Shown: positions 9,853 to 19,671, counted from the first letter of the stretch. The stretch: 64,000 bases of DNA from Cytophagaceae bacterium (GCA_027488865.1 JAIYAU010000025.1:316359-380358); one strand, 5' to 3'. A program made the numbers and translations. The notes: generated from the letters alone by a model not told the origin.

Positions 9853-10239
9853 ATGGTTACTCAAATCACTGATGGCATTAAAATTACCGTAATCACAGCA
9901 TATCAGGCTAGTTATTCTAATGTAGAGCAGAATCATTATGTATTCACATACGACATTGCTATCGAAAACAAAAGTGATTTTACAGTTCAACTGATAAAAA
10001 GGCATTGGACAATTTTCGATTCTAATGGCGAAATTCGTCAAGTAGAAGGAGAAGGTGTCGTTGGACAACAACCTATATTAGAACCAAGCCAATCGCATAG
10101 ATATGTTTCAGGTTGCAATTTAAAAACCAACATTGGTAAAATGCACGGCTTCTATGAAATGGAGCGTCAAATTGATGGAACTAAGTTTAAAGTAACTATT
10201 CCTGAATTCAATTTGATTGTTCCTTATAAATTAAATTAA
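9853..10239 (+). CDS. apaG: ApaG domain protein
   Basis: 128 residues matching ApaG from end to end: MVTQITDGIKITVITAYQ, YDIAIENKSDFTVQL, LIKRHWTIFDSNGE, VEGEGVVGQQPILEPSQSH and the final GTKFKVTIPEF. ApaG is a single fibronectin-III-like domain linked in enteric bacteria to Co/Mg tolerance and diadenosine tetraphosphate metabolism; the biochemical role is unsettled. I choose the ATG at 9853 because it gives the usual family N-terminus; an ATG eight codons upstream (9829) is also open. The next gene begins 26 bp downstream. Confidence 0.93.
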   Translation: MVTQITDGIKITVITAYQASYSNVEQNHYVFTYDIAIENKSDFTVQLIKRHWTIFDSNGEIRQVEGEGVVGQQPILEPSQSHRYVSGCNLKTNIGKMHGFYEMERQIDGTKFKVTIPEFNLIVPYKLN

Positions 10240-10265
10240 ATTTAGTCTGAATATCAGCTTTTTGT

Positions 10266-11066
10266 TTGAATAAACTTTTATCCAAATTCGATCTTCTCTA
10301 TGCCTACCTGCAACATCAATTGTTTGCAGGAAATGAACATACCATCCACCCACCTTTTGTTTTTGAGTTATACTGCGATCTAATTAAGGAAACAAAATAC
10401 TATATTGATTTTCAGACACTTAACCAGACGAGAGGGGATATATTAAAAGATCGTACAATAATACAAATTAACGATTTTGGTGCAGGATCGATAATCGATT
10501 CAGCTAAAAAAAGAAAGGTAAAAGATATTGCTAGTTCTGTGTGTAAACCCATATTTGTTTCACAATTTTTATACAAACTTGTAAATAAGTATCAACCCAA
10601 GGTGGTTATTGAATTAGGCACATCTCTAGGGATTACAACGAGCTATTTGGCAATGCCTTATCAAAAAAATACAGTGTACACCTTAGAGGGTTGTGAAGAA
10701 ACACTACATTATGCCAAAAACAATAATACCATTTTTAGTTCGTTACCTAATATCAAACCCATTTTGGGTAACTTTGACCTTACCCTTCCTGATTTAATGA
10801 ACGAAATATCACAGGTGGATTTGGTTTATGTTGATGGAAACCATCGATTGGAGCCAACCGTAAGGTATTTTGAATTATTGTTAAAAAAGTCAAGTGCCAA
10901 TACAATACTTATTTTTGACGACATCCATTGGAGTAAAGAAATGATCCAAGCTTGGCAATATATAACACAACATACTGCCATCAGCACCCATATTGATTTA
11001 TTTTATTTTGGTATAGCATTTTTGAATCCAACTAGACCCAAACAAGGATTCAAACTTCGATTTTAA
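10266..11066 (+). CDS. Class I SAM-dependent methyltransferase, O-methyltransferase-like
   Basis: 266 residues. A helical N-terminal part (HTIHPPFVFELYCDLI) precedes SAM motif I (VVIELGTSLGITTSYLA), an acidic strand end (TLEGCEETLHYAKNN), motif IV (QVDLVYVDGNHRLEPTVRYF) and FDDIHWS. The D-G-N-H and FDDIHW signature is typical of catechol-type O-methyltransferase relatives that use a metal. The substrate is unknown. TTG start; it probably follows apaG in the same transcript. Confidence 0.85.
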   Translation: MNKLLSKFDLLYAYLQHQLFAGNEHTIHPPFVFELYCDLIKETKYYIDFQTLNQTRGDILKDRTIIQINDFGAGSIIDSAKKRKVKDIASSVCKPIFVSQFLYKLVNKYQPKVVIELGTSLGITTSYLAMPYQKNTVYTLEGCEETLHYAKNNNTIFSSLPNIKPILGNFDLTLPDLMNEISQVDLVYVDGNHRLEPTVRYFELLLKKSSANTILIFDDIHWSKEMIQAWQYITQHTAISTHIDLFYFGIAFLNPTRPKQGFKLRF

Positions 11067-11095
11067 CCTTTAATTTTAAGCATATTGGTCAAAAA

Positions 11096-11126
11096 TTTGT
11101 ATTAATTCAAGTTTTTTTTAATCTTG
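11096..11126 (+). promoter_or_regulatory. Bacteroidota-type promoter
   Basis: TTTG at 11096-11099 and TAATCTTG at 11119-11126 are 19 bp apart, matching the Bacteroidota sigma-A pattern (TTTG, 17-23 bp, TAnnTTTG) with one mismatch. It lies 29 bp upstream of the ATG of the coiled-coil protein. Confidence 0.65.
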
Positions 11127-11155
11127 CAGGATAATACATTCAAAAATAAAATAAG

Positions 11156-12103
11156 ATGGCTGAGGCAACTAATTCTGAAAAAGAAAAGTCAGGTGGTAAT
11201 TTAAAAATTGTTTTAATAATAATTATTGCATTTCTACTTATCACCAACGGTTTTACTGCATTTAATTATATTACCAAGGAAAAAGAGAATAAAGAACAAG
11301 TAATAGTAATAAAAGAAAAAGAAGAGGCCAATCAAGGTCTTATTGCCAAATTGGACTCTATTGGAAAAGAATACCAAACACTCTTAGAAGCGAATCAAAA
11401 GCTTGGTCTTGATGTAACTGATTTAAATTCAAAAATTGAGGCACTTAATAAGGACAAAGAAGCTCTAAGAAGACAAGCTAATGCAGTGGGTGCAATTAAG
11501 GCGAAATATGAATCGAAAATAAAATCGTATGAAAATGATTTGAGCGACTTAAGAACCAAATTAGAAAACGCCGAGAAAGAGAGAGAGGCATTATTTGCAG
11601 AAAATACTGAAATAAAACAACAAAAAGAACAGCTTAAAGACTCAATCAATTTAATTTCGGCAAAAAAAGAAGAACTTGCCCAAAAAGTAGCTGTAGCATC
11701 TATATTAAAAGCTGATAATTTTAAGGTAACTGTACTTACTAAAAAAGGAAAAGAAAAAAATGACAGTGAAATGTCATATAAAGCTAAAAACATTGATAAG
11801 ATTAAAGTAAACTTTGCCGTTTTTGAAAATAAAGTAGCAAAAGTAGAAACTAAAACCTTCTATTTGAGAGTTGTTGGACCAGACGGAGCAGCTTTGTATG
11901 ACGAAAGTACAGGTGGCGGATCCATTACTGTTGAAGGAAATCAAGTTTATTATACTGCTAAACAGGATATCCTTTATGATGGAAAAAAACAGCCAGTAAC
12001 GTTTTTATACCACAAAGGTAATGAATGGAAAAAAGGTGGACACAAGGTGGAGGTTTTGTGTGAAGAAAATAAAATCGGCGAAGGAAGTTTTACAGTAAGA
12101 TAA
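11156..12103 (+). CDS. Membrane-anchored coiled-coil protein of unknown function
   Basis: 315 residues: a short polar N-terminus, one membrane helix (about residues 17-35, LKIVLIIIIAFLLITNGFTA), a long heptad-rich coiled coil (about 40-180, rich in E/K/Q/L), then a beta-rich domain with VTVLTKKGK, TFYLRVVGPDG and VTFLYHKGNEWKKGGH that looks like an Ig-like or FxL-type extracytoplasmic fold. The topology (N-in, coiled coil and beta domain in the periplasm) suggests a structural envelope protein. Close homologues are, to my memory, conserved in Bacteroidota without assigned function. It has its own promoter and terminator. Confidence 0.82.
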   Translation: MAEATNSEKEKSGGNLKIVLIIIIAFLLITNGFTAFNYITKEKENKEQVIVIKEKEEANQGLIAKLDSIGKEYQTLLEANQKLGLDVTDLNSKIEALNKDKEALRRQANAVGAIKAKYESKIKSYENDLSDLRTKLENAEKEREALFAENTEIKQQKEQLKDSINLISAKKEELAQKVAVASILKADNFKVTVLTKKGKEKNDSEMSYKAKNIDKIKVNFAVFENKVAKVETKTFYLRVVGPDGAALYDESTGGGSITVEGNQVYYTAKQDILYDGKKQPVTFLYHKGNEWKKGGHKVEVLCEENKIGEGSFTVR

Positions 12104-12110
12104 TTAATTA

Positions 12111-12143
12111 AAAGTCCGACTAAAATGTCGGACTTTATTTTTC
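12111..12143 (+). terminator. Rho-independent terminator
   Basis: A perfect 10-bp stem (12111-12120 with 12127-12136), 6-nt loop, followed by ATTTTTC. It separates the coiled-coil gene from the lpx operon. Confidence 0.88.
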
Positions 12144-12193
12144 TGGTGTTATCAATATCCTGCATTAACTAGGATAATCTTGAGTTATTAAAT

Positions 12194-13237
12194 ATGGAAT
12201 TTTCGGTAGAACAAATCGCCTTAATGCTTGGTGGAGAGCTTGTTGGAAATAAAGCGGTTAAAATAAACAATATTGGTAAAATAGAATCAGCCATCGGTAA
12301 TGAGATTACATTTTTTGCCAATCCCAAATACGAAAGTTTTGTATATTCTTCCCAAGCTGGTGCCATTTTAGTTGCAAAATCATTTGAGCCAAAACATGCA
12401 GTTAATACAGTCCTTATAAAAGTAGTTGACCCGTATTTGGCATTTACCAAGCTTTTAGAAGAATATCACAAGTTTTTAGTTTTTAGCAAAGTGGGAATTG
12501 AATCGCCCAGCTATCAAGATGAAACAGCACAAGTAGGTCAAAACAGCTACAGGGGAGCATTTTCCTATATTGGCAAGGCTTGTAAAATTGGAAATAATGT
12601 TAAAATTTATCCTCAAGTATATATTGGCGACAACGTTACTATAGGTGACAACACGGTATTGTATGCTGGGGTAAAAATATATGCCAACTGCCAAATTGGA
12701 AATGGATGTACCCTACAAGCCGGCGTAGTTATAGGAAGTGATGGTTTTGGATTTGCTCCACAAACAGATGGCACTTACAAAACAATTCCTCAATTGGGTA
12801 ATGTTATACTTGAGGACAATGTAGATATTGGAGCCAACACTGTTATTGATTGTGCTACTATAGGTTCTACGATCATAAAGAAAGGTGCCAAACTCGATAA
12901 TTTAATCCAAGTGGCACATAATGTTGTAATTGGTAAAAATACGGTAATTGCAGCACAGGCAGGTATATCTGGTTCCAGCAAAATTGGAGATAACTCCATG
13001 ATAGGTGGTCAAGTAGGTATAGTGGGACATATAGAATTAGCAAATAAAACTAAAATTGGTGCTCAATCTGGCGTGTCAAAATCTATCGACAAAGAGGGAT
13101 TGGCAATTCAAGGTTCCCCAGCTTTTGATTACAAGCAAAACTTAAAGTCACAAGTTATTTTTAAAAAATTACCTGAATTGGTAAAACGTGTTGAGGAATT
13201 GGAAGAAAAATTAATAAATTTGCCCGCTACTAAATAA
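12194..13237 (+). CDS. lpxD: UDP-3-O-(3-hydroxyacyl)glucosamine N-acyltransferase
   Basis: 347 residues; third step of lipid A synthesis, adding the N-linked hydroxyacyl chain from acyl-ACP. An N-terminal uridine-binding domain (about 1-100) leads into a left-handed beta-helix of hexapeptide repeats (about 105-310), with the catalytic histidine in NLIQVAHNVVIG (His242), then a C-terminal helix. The N-terminus (EFSVEQIALMLGGELVGN) matches the family and supports the ATG. It is first in lpxD-lpxC/fabZ-lpxA, with 62 bp to the next gene. Confidence 0.97.
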   Translation: MEFSVEQIALMLGGELVGNKAVKINNIGKIESAIGNEITFFANPKYESFVYSSQAGAILVAKSFEPKHAVNTVLIKVVDPYLAFTKLLEEYHKFLVFSKVGIESPSYQDETAQVGQNSYRGAFSYIGKACKIGNNVKIYPQVYIGDNVTIGDNTVLYAGVKIYANCQIGNGCTLQAGVVIGSDGFGFAPQTDGTYKTIPQLGNVILEDNVDIGANTVIDCATIGSTIIKKGAKLDNLIQVAHNVVIGKNTVIAAQAGISGSSKIGDNSMIGGQVGIVGHIELANKTKIGAQSGVSKSIDKEGLAIQGSPAFDYKQNLKSQVIFKKLPELVKRVEELEEKLINLPATK

Positions 13238-13299
13238 GTAGATACAAAAAATTATAAGAAATAATAGCCAGTTGGCAGCGCCATCGACATTTTAATATT

Positions 13300-14691
13300 A
13301 TGAACGTAAAACAACGAACAATCCAAAAATCTGTTACCATATCAGGAGTAGGATTGCATACGGGTGTAGTTTCAAACATGACCTTTTTGCCAGCTCAAGC
13401 AAATCATGGATTTAAATTTCAACGTGTTGATGTTGAAGGCCAGCCGATTATTGAGGCCGATGTAGATTTTGTGGTAGATACCTCAAGAGGTACCGTGTTA
13501 GAAAAAAGTGGTGCTAGAGTGCATACTGTCGAACATGTATTAGCAGCTTTAGTAGGCTTAGAAATTGATAATGTTTTAATCCAAATTGATGGCCCAGAGC
13601 CTCCTATAATGGATGGAAGTTCCATCCAGTTTTTAGACGCCCTTAAAGATGCTGGTTTTGAGGAACAAAATACATTCCGTAATTTTTATGAAGTACCAGA
13701 GAGCATTATTTATAAAGAAAGTGGAAAGGATATCGAAATTGCAGCTCTGCCATTAGATGACTACCGACTTACGGTTATGGTAGATTACAATTCTCCTGTA
13801 TTGGGAAGTCAACATGCTTCAATTACCCACATTTCACAGTTTGAAAAAGAAATTGCTCCTTGCCGAACATTTTGTTTTTTACATGAACTAGAAATGCTTG
13901 TAAAACACAATTTGATTAAAGGTGGTAATATCGACAACGCCATTGTAATTGTGGACAGAATGGTGAGCGATGAGGAATTAGATGGTTTGGCTAAGTTGTT
14001 AAACAAACCAAGAATTGAGGTACGGAAAGAAGGTATTCTCAATAATGTGGAGCTACGCTTTAAAAACGAACCAGCAAGACATAAATTGCTTGATGTAGTA
14101 GGAGATTTAGCACTTATTGGCAGACCCATCAAAGCACAAATACTAGCAGCAAGACCAGGACATTCAGCCAATGTCGCATTTGCAAAAAAAATCAAGAAGA
14201 GCATAGAGGATAAGATTAAGAGTAGCGCTGTCAATTATGACCCCACCCAGCCTGCCATAATGGATGCCAACCAAATTTATAAAATGCTCCCTCATGATTA
14301 TCCATTCAAAATGGTGGATAAAATAGTGTATCTTAGTGAAACAACTGTACTTGGCGTCAAAAACGTTAGCATTAATGAACCATATTTTACAGGACACTTC
14401 CCAGGAAATCCAGTTTTCCCAGGCGTTTATATAGTGGAGGGAATGGCACAAACAGGTGGTGTGCTAGTTTTAAGTGGCACTTCCGATCCTTATAATTATT
14501 GGACCTATTTTCTAGGAATAGAAAATTGTAGATTTAAAAAAATGGTTTCACCTGGTGACCAAATAGTATACAAAGGACAATTATTAGGTCCAGTTAAAAG
14601 AGGTATTGTAAAAATGCAGTTTGAGGCACTTGTGAATGGCATTGTTGTATGTGAAGCCACCATGTCAGCTGCAATAGTAAAAAAATCATAA
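13300..14691 (+). CDS. lpxC: Bifunctional LpxC deacetylase / FabZ dehydratase
   Basis: 463 residues joining two enzymes. LpxC (about 1-310), the zinc-dependent committed step of lipid A synthesis, shows VGLHTG, VHTVEHVLAAL with the zinc His, DGPEPPIMDGSS, GGNIDNAIV and RHKLLDVVGDLAL. FabZ (about 325-463) shows LPHDYPFKMVDKI and the active-site GHFPGNPVFPGVYIVEGMAQ. FabZ dehydrates 3-hydroxyacyl-ACP and competes with lipid A synthesis for that substrate. The fusion is standard in Bacteroidota and keeps the two fluxes at equal protein dosage. Confidence 0.97.
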   Translation: MNVKQRTIQKSVTISGVGLHTGVVSNMTFLPAQANHGFKFQRVDVEGQPIIEADVDFVVDTSRGTVLEKSGARVHTVEHVLAALVGLEIDNVLIQIDGPEPPIMDGSSIQFLDALKDAGFEEQNTFRNFYEVPESIIYKESGKDIEIAALPLDDYRLTVMVDYNSPVLGSQHASITHISQFEKEIAPCRTFCFLHELEMLVKHNLIKGGNIDNAIVIVDRMVSDEELDGLAKLLNKPRIEVRKEGILNNVELRFKNEPARHKLLDVVGDLALIGRPIKAQILAARPGHSANVAFAKKIKKSIEDKIKSSAVNYDPTQPAIMDANQIYKMLPHDYPFKMVDKIVYLSETTVLGVKNVSINEPYFTGHFPGNPVFPGVYIVEGMAQTGGVLVLSGTSDPYNYWTYFLGIENCRFKKMVSPGDQIVYKGQLLGPVKRGIVKMQFEALVNGIVVCEATMSAAIVKKS

Positions 14692-14757
14692 TTGTATTGT
14701 TAATCACCACACCTGCCTTTAATTCAAGTCAGGTTTTAAGATTTAGAAATAAAGGAC

Positions 14758-15555
14758 ATGAATCAACCCTTAGCATATATCCATCCACAAGCTAAGATAG
14801 CCAATAATGTAGTTATTGAGCCGTTTGCAACCATTCACAAAAATGTAGAAATAGGTGAAGGCACTTGGATCGGATCACATGTAACAATCATGGAAGGTGC
14901 AAGAATAGGTAAAAACTGTAAAATCTATCCTGGAGCTGTTGTTTCTGGTGTGCCACAAGATCTAAAGTTTGAAGGAGAAGATACTATTACAGTTATTGGC
15001 GATAATACTACCATAAGAGAATTTGTAACCATCAGTCGTGGCACAAAAGATCGTTTTAAAACAGTTGTTGGAAGCAATTGTCTCATTATGGCCTATGTAC
15101 ATATTGCTCACGATTGTATTATTGGAGATAATTGTATACTTGTTAATGCTGTGCAACTTGCTGGACATGTGGTGGTTGACGATTTCGCAATATTGGGCGG
15201 AGCATCAGTAGTTCATCAGTTCACACATATTGGTGCCCATGCTATTTTGGCTGGTGGATCATTGGTAGGTAAAGATATTCCTCCTTTTACCAAAGCAGCT
15301 AGGTATCCAATAAGCTATTGCGGTATTAATTCAGTAGGACTTCGCAGAAGAGGTTTTAGTAATGACCAAATCAATCAAATACAAGATATCTATAGAACCA
15401 TTTACTTAAGAGGGCATAATAATACCAAAGCAGTTCAACTTGTAGAACTTGAGTTTCCTGCAACACAAGAACGAGACGAAATTATAAACTTCATAAAAAA
15501 TTCACCACGAGGCATCATGCGTGGTATTAATAGAAATAGCTCAAAACCAGAATAA
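14758..15555 (+). CDS. lpxA: Acyl-ACP--UDP-N-acetylglucosamine O-acyltransferase
   Basis: 265 residues; first step of lipid A synthesis. An N-terminal hexapeptide-repeat beta-helix (IHPQAKIANNVVIEPFATI onwards) carries the catalytic His in VHIAHDCIIGDN (His118); the helical C-terminal domain contains GLRRRGFSNDQINQIQDIYR, typical of LpxA. It starts 66 bp after lpxC-fabZ and ends the operon. An AT-only 9-bp hairpin overlaps its stop (15548-15568) but has no T-run, so termination there is doubtful. Confidence 0.97.
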   Translation: MNQPLAYIHPQAKIANNVVIEPFATIHKNVEIGEGTWIGSHVTIMEGARIGKNCKIYPGAVVSGVPQDLKFEGEDTITVIGDNTTIREFVTISRGTKDRFKTVVGSNCLIMAYVHIAHDCIIGDNCILVNAVQLAGHVVVDDFAILGGASVVHQFTHIGAHAILAGGSLVGKDIPPFTKAARYPISYCGINSVGLRRRGFSNDQINQIQDIYRTIYLRGHNNTKAVQLVELEFPATQERDEIINFIKNSPRGIMRGINRNSSKPE

Positions 15556-15777
15556 ATATTTTATTCTGTGTATCTTTAAATCAATGGTACTTAATTCAGA
15601 ATTAAGCGCCATTTTGAGACTAACTTTTGGGCAATTATTGAATAAGAAGGGTAATTATTTAGTTTCAATAAACCTTCTAAATAAAGTAACTTTATTTGCA
15701 TAAGCCCAAATATTTAGCTTATTGATTCGTTGGAATATTGAAGTAATATCAAATTTCTGAAGAATTATATGGTATTT

Positions 15778-16416
15778 TCAAAACGAAGGTTTAGCAGCTG
15801 GATTTCCAAAAACTGTTGCTTTGGCAGCTACTGATTGAATTACCACCGAACCAGCCCCTACTCTTGCATTTTTACCGATTGTAACCCCTCCGACGATTAC
15901 AGCTCCACTACCAATAAACGCCCCTTCCTCTATCACTGCACCCGAAGATACAATAGCACCTGTACCAAGTTGTACAAAATCGCCCAAAATGGTGTCATTT
16001 TCAATAATAACACCTGCATTTACCAACAAATGATTCCCTAATTGAGCACCCGCATTTACAACCACATTGGCACTTATAAAATTCCCGTGTCCAATACTTG
16101 CCATAGATGAAATAATAGCACTTTTATGAATCGCATTTATAGGCATTATGCTTCTTCTTTCGTTTAAAAGTTCCACATAATGAATACGTTCTTTAGTGTC
16201 GTCACATGCCACAAAAGCATCACACTTTTTCCCAATTAATTTTAAGTAACCATCATCATCGGTGGCTCCAAGTACAGAAACCTCTCCTATTTCAGTATTA
16301 TGAAGTTGAAGGTCATCATCAAGAAAACAGTACACCTCTATTCCATTACTTTTAAAAATATCCAGTGCAACTTTGGCTAGGCCTTTCGCCCCAAATATGA
16401 TAACAGGATTAATCAT
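15778..16416 (-). CDS. NeuD/PglD-type sugar O- or N-acetyltransferase
   Basis: 212 residues: an N-terminal Rossmann-like part (VIIFGAKGLAKVALDIFKSNG) that binds the nucleotide sugar, then a left-handed beta-helix (about 95-205: ISSMASIGHGNFISANVVVN to GVTIGKNARVGAGSVVIQSV) ending in VFGNPAAK, typical of the NeuD/PglD group. The active-site His is in SIGHGNF. Such enzymes acetylate amino- or sialic-acid-type sugars before they enter surface glycans. It lies 36 bp upstream of the moxR-type gene on the opposite side of that operon's end, possibly as a last cistron. Confidence 0.88.
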   Translation of the reverse strand: MINPVIIFGAKGLAKVALDIFKSNGIEVYCFLDDDLQLHNTEIGEVSVLGATDDDGYLKLIGKKCDAFVACDDTKERIHYVELLNERRSIMPINAIHKSAIISSMASIGHGNFISANVVVNAGAQLGNHLLVNAGVIIENDTILGDFVQLGTGAIVSSGAVIEEGAFIGSGAVIVGGVTIGKNARVGAGSVVIQSVAAKATVFGNPAAKPSF

Positions 16417-16452
16417 TTACTAATCAAATTGATGTGAATAAATAGAATGAGA

Positions 16453-17418
16453 TTAAAGAATATCCTTAATGATTTGATCTACAGTCATACCTTCCGCTTC
16501 GGCCTTAAAATTACGTACAACACGATGTCTTAAAATAGATTTAGCTACCGCCTGAACATCCTCAATATCTGGTGAATATTTTCCATTGATTAAAGCATTA
16601 CATTTTGCTCCAATCACCAAAAACTGTGAAGCTCTTGGTCCGGCACCCCATTCTAGATATTTATTAGCCAAAGGTGAAGCCAAAATCGTATTAGGCCGAG
16701 TTTTACTAGCCAATTTTACAGCGTATTCTACAACATTATCTGCTACTGGAACCTTTCTCACGAGTTGCTGAAATTGAATAATTTCATCTTTCCCAAGCAC
16801 TTTAGAAGCTTTATTAATAACAGATGAAGTAGTATTTTTTACTACTTGAAGTTCAGCATCATAAGTTGGGTAGTCCAATTGTAAATTAAACATAAACCTA
16901 TCCAATTGGGCCTCTGGTAGAGGATAAGTACCTTCTTGCTCAATGGGATTTTGAGTGGCAAGTACAAAAAATGGTGGAGTTAAAGTAAACGTTTGACCAG
17001 CTATAGTTACCGACTGTTCTTGCATCGCCTCTAATAACGCAGCTTGTGTTTTTGGTGGTGTTCTATTTATTTCATCTGCAAGAATAATATTGGCAAAAAT
17101 TGGCCCTTTTATAAATTTAAATTCCCTATTTGCATCCATCGTTTCCGCACCTAAAATATCCGTTGGCATCAAATCGGGTGTAAATTGGATTCTATTAAAA
17201 TTCAAATCTAAGGAGGATGCAATCGTCTGGATAAGTAAAGTTTTGGCTAAGCCAGGAACCCCCACCAATAAACAATGTCCTTTACAAAACAACGCAGTTA
17301 ATACAAGTCTTACTGTATCCTCCTGACCAATTATTACTTTATGTATTTCCTTTTGTAAATCTTTAAACTTGGCAGTAAATTGATCTGCCAAGGCTACATC
17401 TGAATGCTGGATTTCCAT
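16453..17418 (-). CDS. MoxR family AAA+ ATPase
   Basis: 321 residues with Walker A (GVPGLAKT, 53-60), Walker B (IILADEINRTPPKTQAALLEAMQE), sensor 1 (VLATQNPIEQEGTYPLPEAQLDRFMF) and the MoxR lid domain near the C-terminus (GAGPRASQFLV). MoxR ATPases are chaperone-like and usually sit with DUF58 and VWA proteins; none is here. It is instead 3 bp downstream of a SurA-like foldase, which points to an envelope role. ATG start. Confidence 0.93.
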   Translation of the reverse strand: MEIQHSDVALADQFTAKFKDLQKEIHKVIIGQEDTVRLVLTALFCKGHCLLVGVPGLAKTLLIQTIASSLDLNFNRIQFTPDLMPTDILGAETMDANREFKFIKGPIFANIILADEINRTPPKTQAALLEAMQEQSVTIAGQTFTLTPPFFVLATQNPIEQEGTYPLPEAQLDRFMFNLQLDYPTYDAELQVVKNTTSSVINKASKVLGKDEIIQFQQLVRKVPVADNVVEYAVKLASKTRPNTILASPLANKYLEWGAGPRASQFLVIGAKCNALINGKYSPDIEDVQAVAKSILRHRVVRNFKAEAEGMTVDQIIKDIL

Positions 17419-17421
17419 ACC

Positions 17422-18774
17422 TTACTCCAATTTTAATATTTCACAATGATTGAATTCCTTATCCACATCAATAAAAACCTCTCCTCTAGTTTTTTTGAAC
17501 CATTCTTCCAATATTCCAGATTTCTTTTCGCTAATTGCTGCTGATGCTATCTTTTGATAATCATCTTTGAGGTTAGCCACATGTGGCGCTGTTTTTGATT
17601 TAAACCAAACTATCCTTGTTGCTTCTTTGCCATCTTCAGTTCTAAAAGGAAGGGGTCTAGTTATATTCCCAACGGTCATAGTATCTATAATAAAGAATAT
17701 TCCCGGATCAATGTTTTCCATGGCTATTCTCTGGCTTCCTGTTTCTGCATCAATAAATATCCCCCCATTATCTTTGGTGGCTTTGTCATCAGAATATTTT
17801 TTTGCCGCATTTTCAAATGAAATACTATCCGCCAAAATTCTACTTCTTAGACTATCCAAGAAAGTTGTAGAAGCACCTACATCCACGCTAGAAGAACTAG
17901 CTTTTATTAAAATATGCCTGGTATTGTATTCATTACCACGCCTTTCTATTAATTGAATCAGGTGAAAACCAAATTGAGATTCTACAATGTCCGAAAGTTC
18001 GTTGGGTTTAAGTTTAAAGGACGCTGCCTCGTATTCAGGTACTAATTCGCCTCTTTTAAAAAATCCTAACTCGCCACCTCCTCTGGCTGATACGTAATCC
18101 TCAGAGAACTGCTTGGCTAACTCCATAAAACTTTCTCCAGCAACTATTCTATCCTTAATTTTTTGAAGTTTTTCACGTGCCAGGGCTTTTTGATTTTTAC
18201 TGACCCCAGCAATAACGACAATTTGGCCAATTTCAACTTCTTTAGAAAAATAGGGTAAACTGTCCTTTGGTATTTCTTCATAAAACTTTTTAACTTCTCC
18301 TGGTGTAACTTTAATTTTCCCAGAAATTTGGTCTTGCATTTTTTGAGCCAACATTTGCTCCTTTACTTGCCTTCTAAGGTCTGCTTTTAGTTTTTCAACC
18401 GGTTTGTTATAATATTCTTCTAATTTCTTTTCAGAACCAATCTGGGCAATAAAATACTCCATTCTTCGGGTTAACTGATCCTCTACTGCTTTATCATCAA
18501 CTACCACAGAGTCAATATCTGCTTTTGCTAATAACAACTTACTTACGAGAAGATTTTCTAATATCTGGCAAGTTAGGTTTGCGCTACCCTTTTGGCCTGA
18601 TGCCACAGCTTGCAAAAATGCCAAATCTAATTCAGACTTTAACAGTATGTAGTTATCTACTTTACCAATAATTTTATCCAGCACCACCATATTTTTAGTG
18701 GTATCAATTTGAGAATAAACACTTCCATAGACAGCAAGAAGTGGAATTAATATGTATTTAAGGGAAAATTTCAA
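17422..18774 (-). CDS. SurA-like periplasmic peptidyl-prolyl isomerase/chaperone
   Basis: 450 residues: a signal peptide (MKFSLKYILIPLLAVYGSVY), a SurA N-terminal helical chaperone domain (about 30-165: KIIGKVDNYILLKSELD), then two parvulin domains (about 175-275 with GGGELGFFKRGELVPEYEAA and FGFHLIQLIERR, and about 280-390 with TRHILIKAS). SurA guides outer-membrane proteins to the BAM complex. The TTG start overlaps the upstream lipoprotein gene by 17 bp, so they are co-translated. The second parvulin domain is divergent after the opening strand. Confidence 0.9.
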   Translation of the reverse strand: MKFSLKYILIPLLAVYGSVYSQIDTTKNMVVLDKIIGKVDNYILLKSELDLAFLQAVASGQKGSANLTCQILENLLVSKLLLAKADIDSVVVDDKAVEDQLTRRMEYFIAQIGSEKKLEEYYNKPVEKLKADLRRQVKEQMLAQKMQDQISGKIKVTPGEVKKFYEEIPKDSLPYFSKEVEIGQIVVIAGVSKNQKALAREKLQKIKDRIVAGESFMELAKQFSEDYVSARGGGELGFFKRGELVPEYEAASFKLKPNELSDIVESQFGFHLIQLIERRGNEYNTRHILIKASSSSVDVGASTTFLDSLRSRILADSISFENAAKKYSDDKATKDNGGIFIDAETGSQRIAMENIDPGIFFIIDTMTVGNITRPLPFRTEDGKEATRIVWFKSKTAPHVANLKDDYQKIASAAISEKKSGILEEWFKKTRGEVFIDVDKEFNHCEILKLE

Positions 18775-19612
18775 TGTTTTTGTTGCTTTTGGCTTTAATC
18801 AATGTTTCACTTTCTAGTTTAGCAATTAATTTTAATTTACGTTCATTTACTATAATGTTAGTGATTTGTGATTTTACATACTCTAAGGGCGAAATTTGAT
18901 CGGATATTTTATAATCCTTAATACCCAAAAGATATATAAAATTGTCATCCTTTATTTCATAAAATTTATTACTACGTACAAAATCAGCACTATTGGCTAA
19001 CTCTGAAAAAGGAGTGTTTTTTACAATTTTATCAATATCTATCCAATTGTTTTCAGAAAGATAATAACTATTTGCAAATCTAAAACAATAGGACTTTAAT
19101 TCTACCATATCCTTAGCTTCGCAATTTGCAACTAAATCTTTTATTCGCTGCATTTTTGGAGCATCCAGCGGAAATCTTGCAAAAACCCCCTTAACAATAT
19201 TTTGCTTTAACTCGAAGTTTGCTCTGTGTTTTTGGTAGTAAGATACAATTTGAGAATCAACAACTATAGTATCGAGATTTTGATAAATATACTGCTTTTC
19301 AAACTCATACAAAATAAGTGATTCTTTATATAATTGTACTTTTTTTGATATTTCTTCACCTTCTGCATCGACTTTACTACTGGCTAATTCGACCAGTATT
19401 TGGCGTTTAACCCAATTATCAATATACCTTTTGGTAAAATCAATACTATCTTTACGGGTGGCGTTATGAGGTATAAGTCCTTTTAAATTTTCAGCGAATA
19501 GAATTTTATTATTTACCTTGGCTAACATTTTTTTATCAGCCTTTTCATTCTCAATCGGGTTACAACCCAATAAGATATATACCAACAATAAATAGGTTAT
19601 AAATTTCAACAA
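18758..19612 (-). CDS. Lipoprotein, SurA-N/parvulin-related foldase helper
   Basis: 284 residues with a lipobox (VYILLGC, Cys about residue 17) and a helical segment MLAKVNNKILFAENL followed by FTKRYIDNWVKRQILVELA, which resembles SurA-type N-terminal chaperone domains. No intact parvulin active site is visible. The start is one of two adjacent TTG codons. Sitting between two parvulin genes, it is likely a periplasm-facing partner in the same folding pathway; that role is inferred from context. Confidence 0.8.
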   Translation of the reverse strand: MLKFITYLLLVYILLGCNPIENEKADKKMLAKVNNKILFAENLKGLIPHNATRKDSIDFTKRYIDNWVKRQILVELASSKVDAEGEEISKKVQLYKESLILYEFEKQYIYQNLDTIVVDSQIVSYYQKHRANFELKQNIVKGVFARFPLDAPKMQRIKDLVANCEAKDMVELKSYCFRFANSYYLSENNWIDIDKIVKNTPFSELANSADFVRSNKFYEIKDDNFIYLLGIKDYKISDQISPLEYVKSQITNIIVNERKLKLIAKLESETLIKAKSNKNIEIFP

Positions 19613-19671
19613 TAAAAGTTTAGATAATCCTCCAAATAACTCTAAAAGGACATTTGGAGGACAAGACTGAA

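Noticed and set aside
15548-15568. Terminator after lpxA
   Set aside because: A 9-bp stem of almost only A-T pairs with no T-run; too weak to call.
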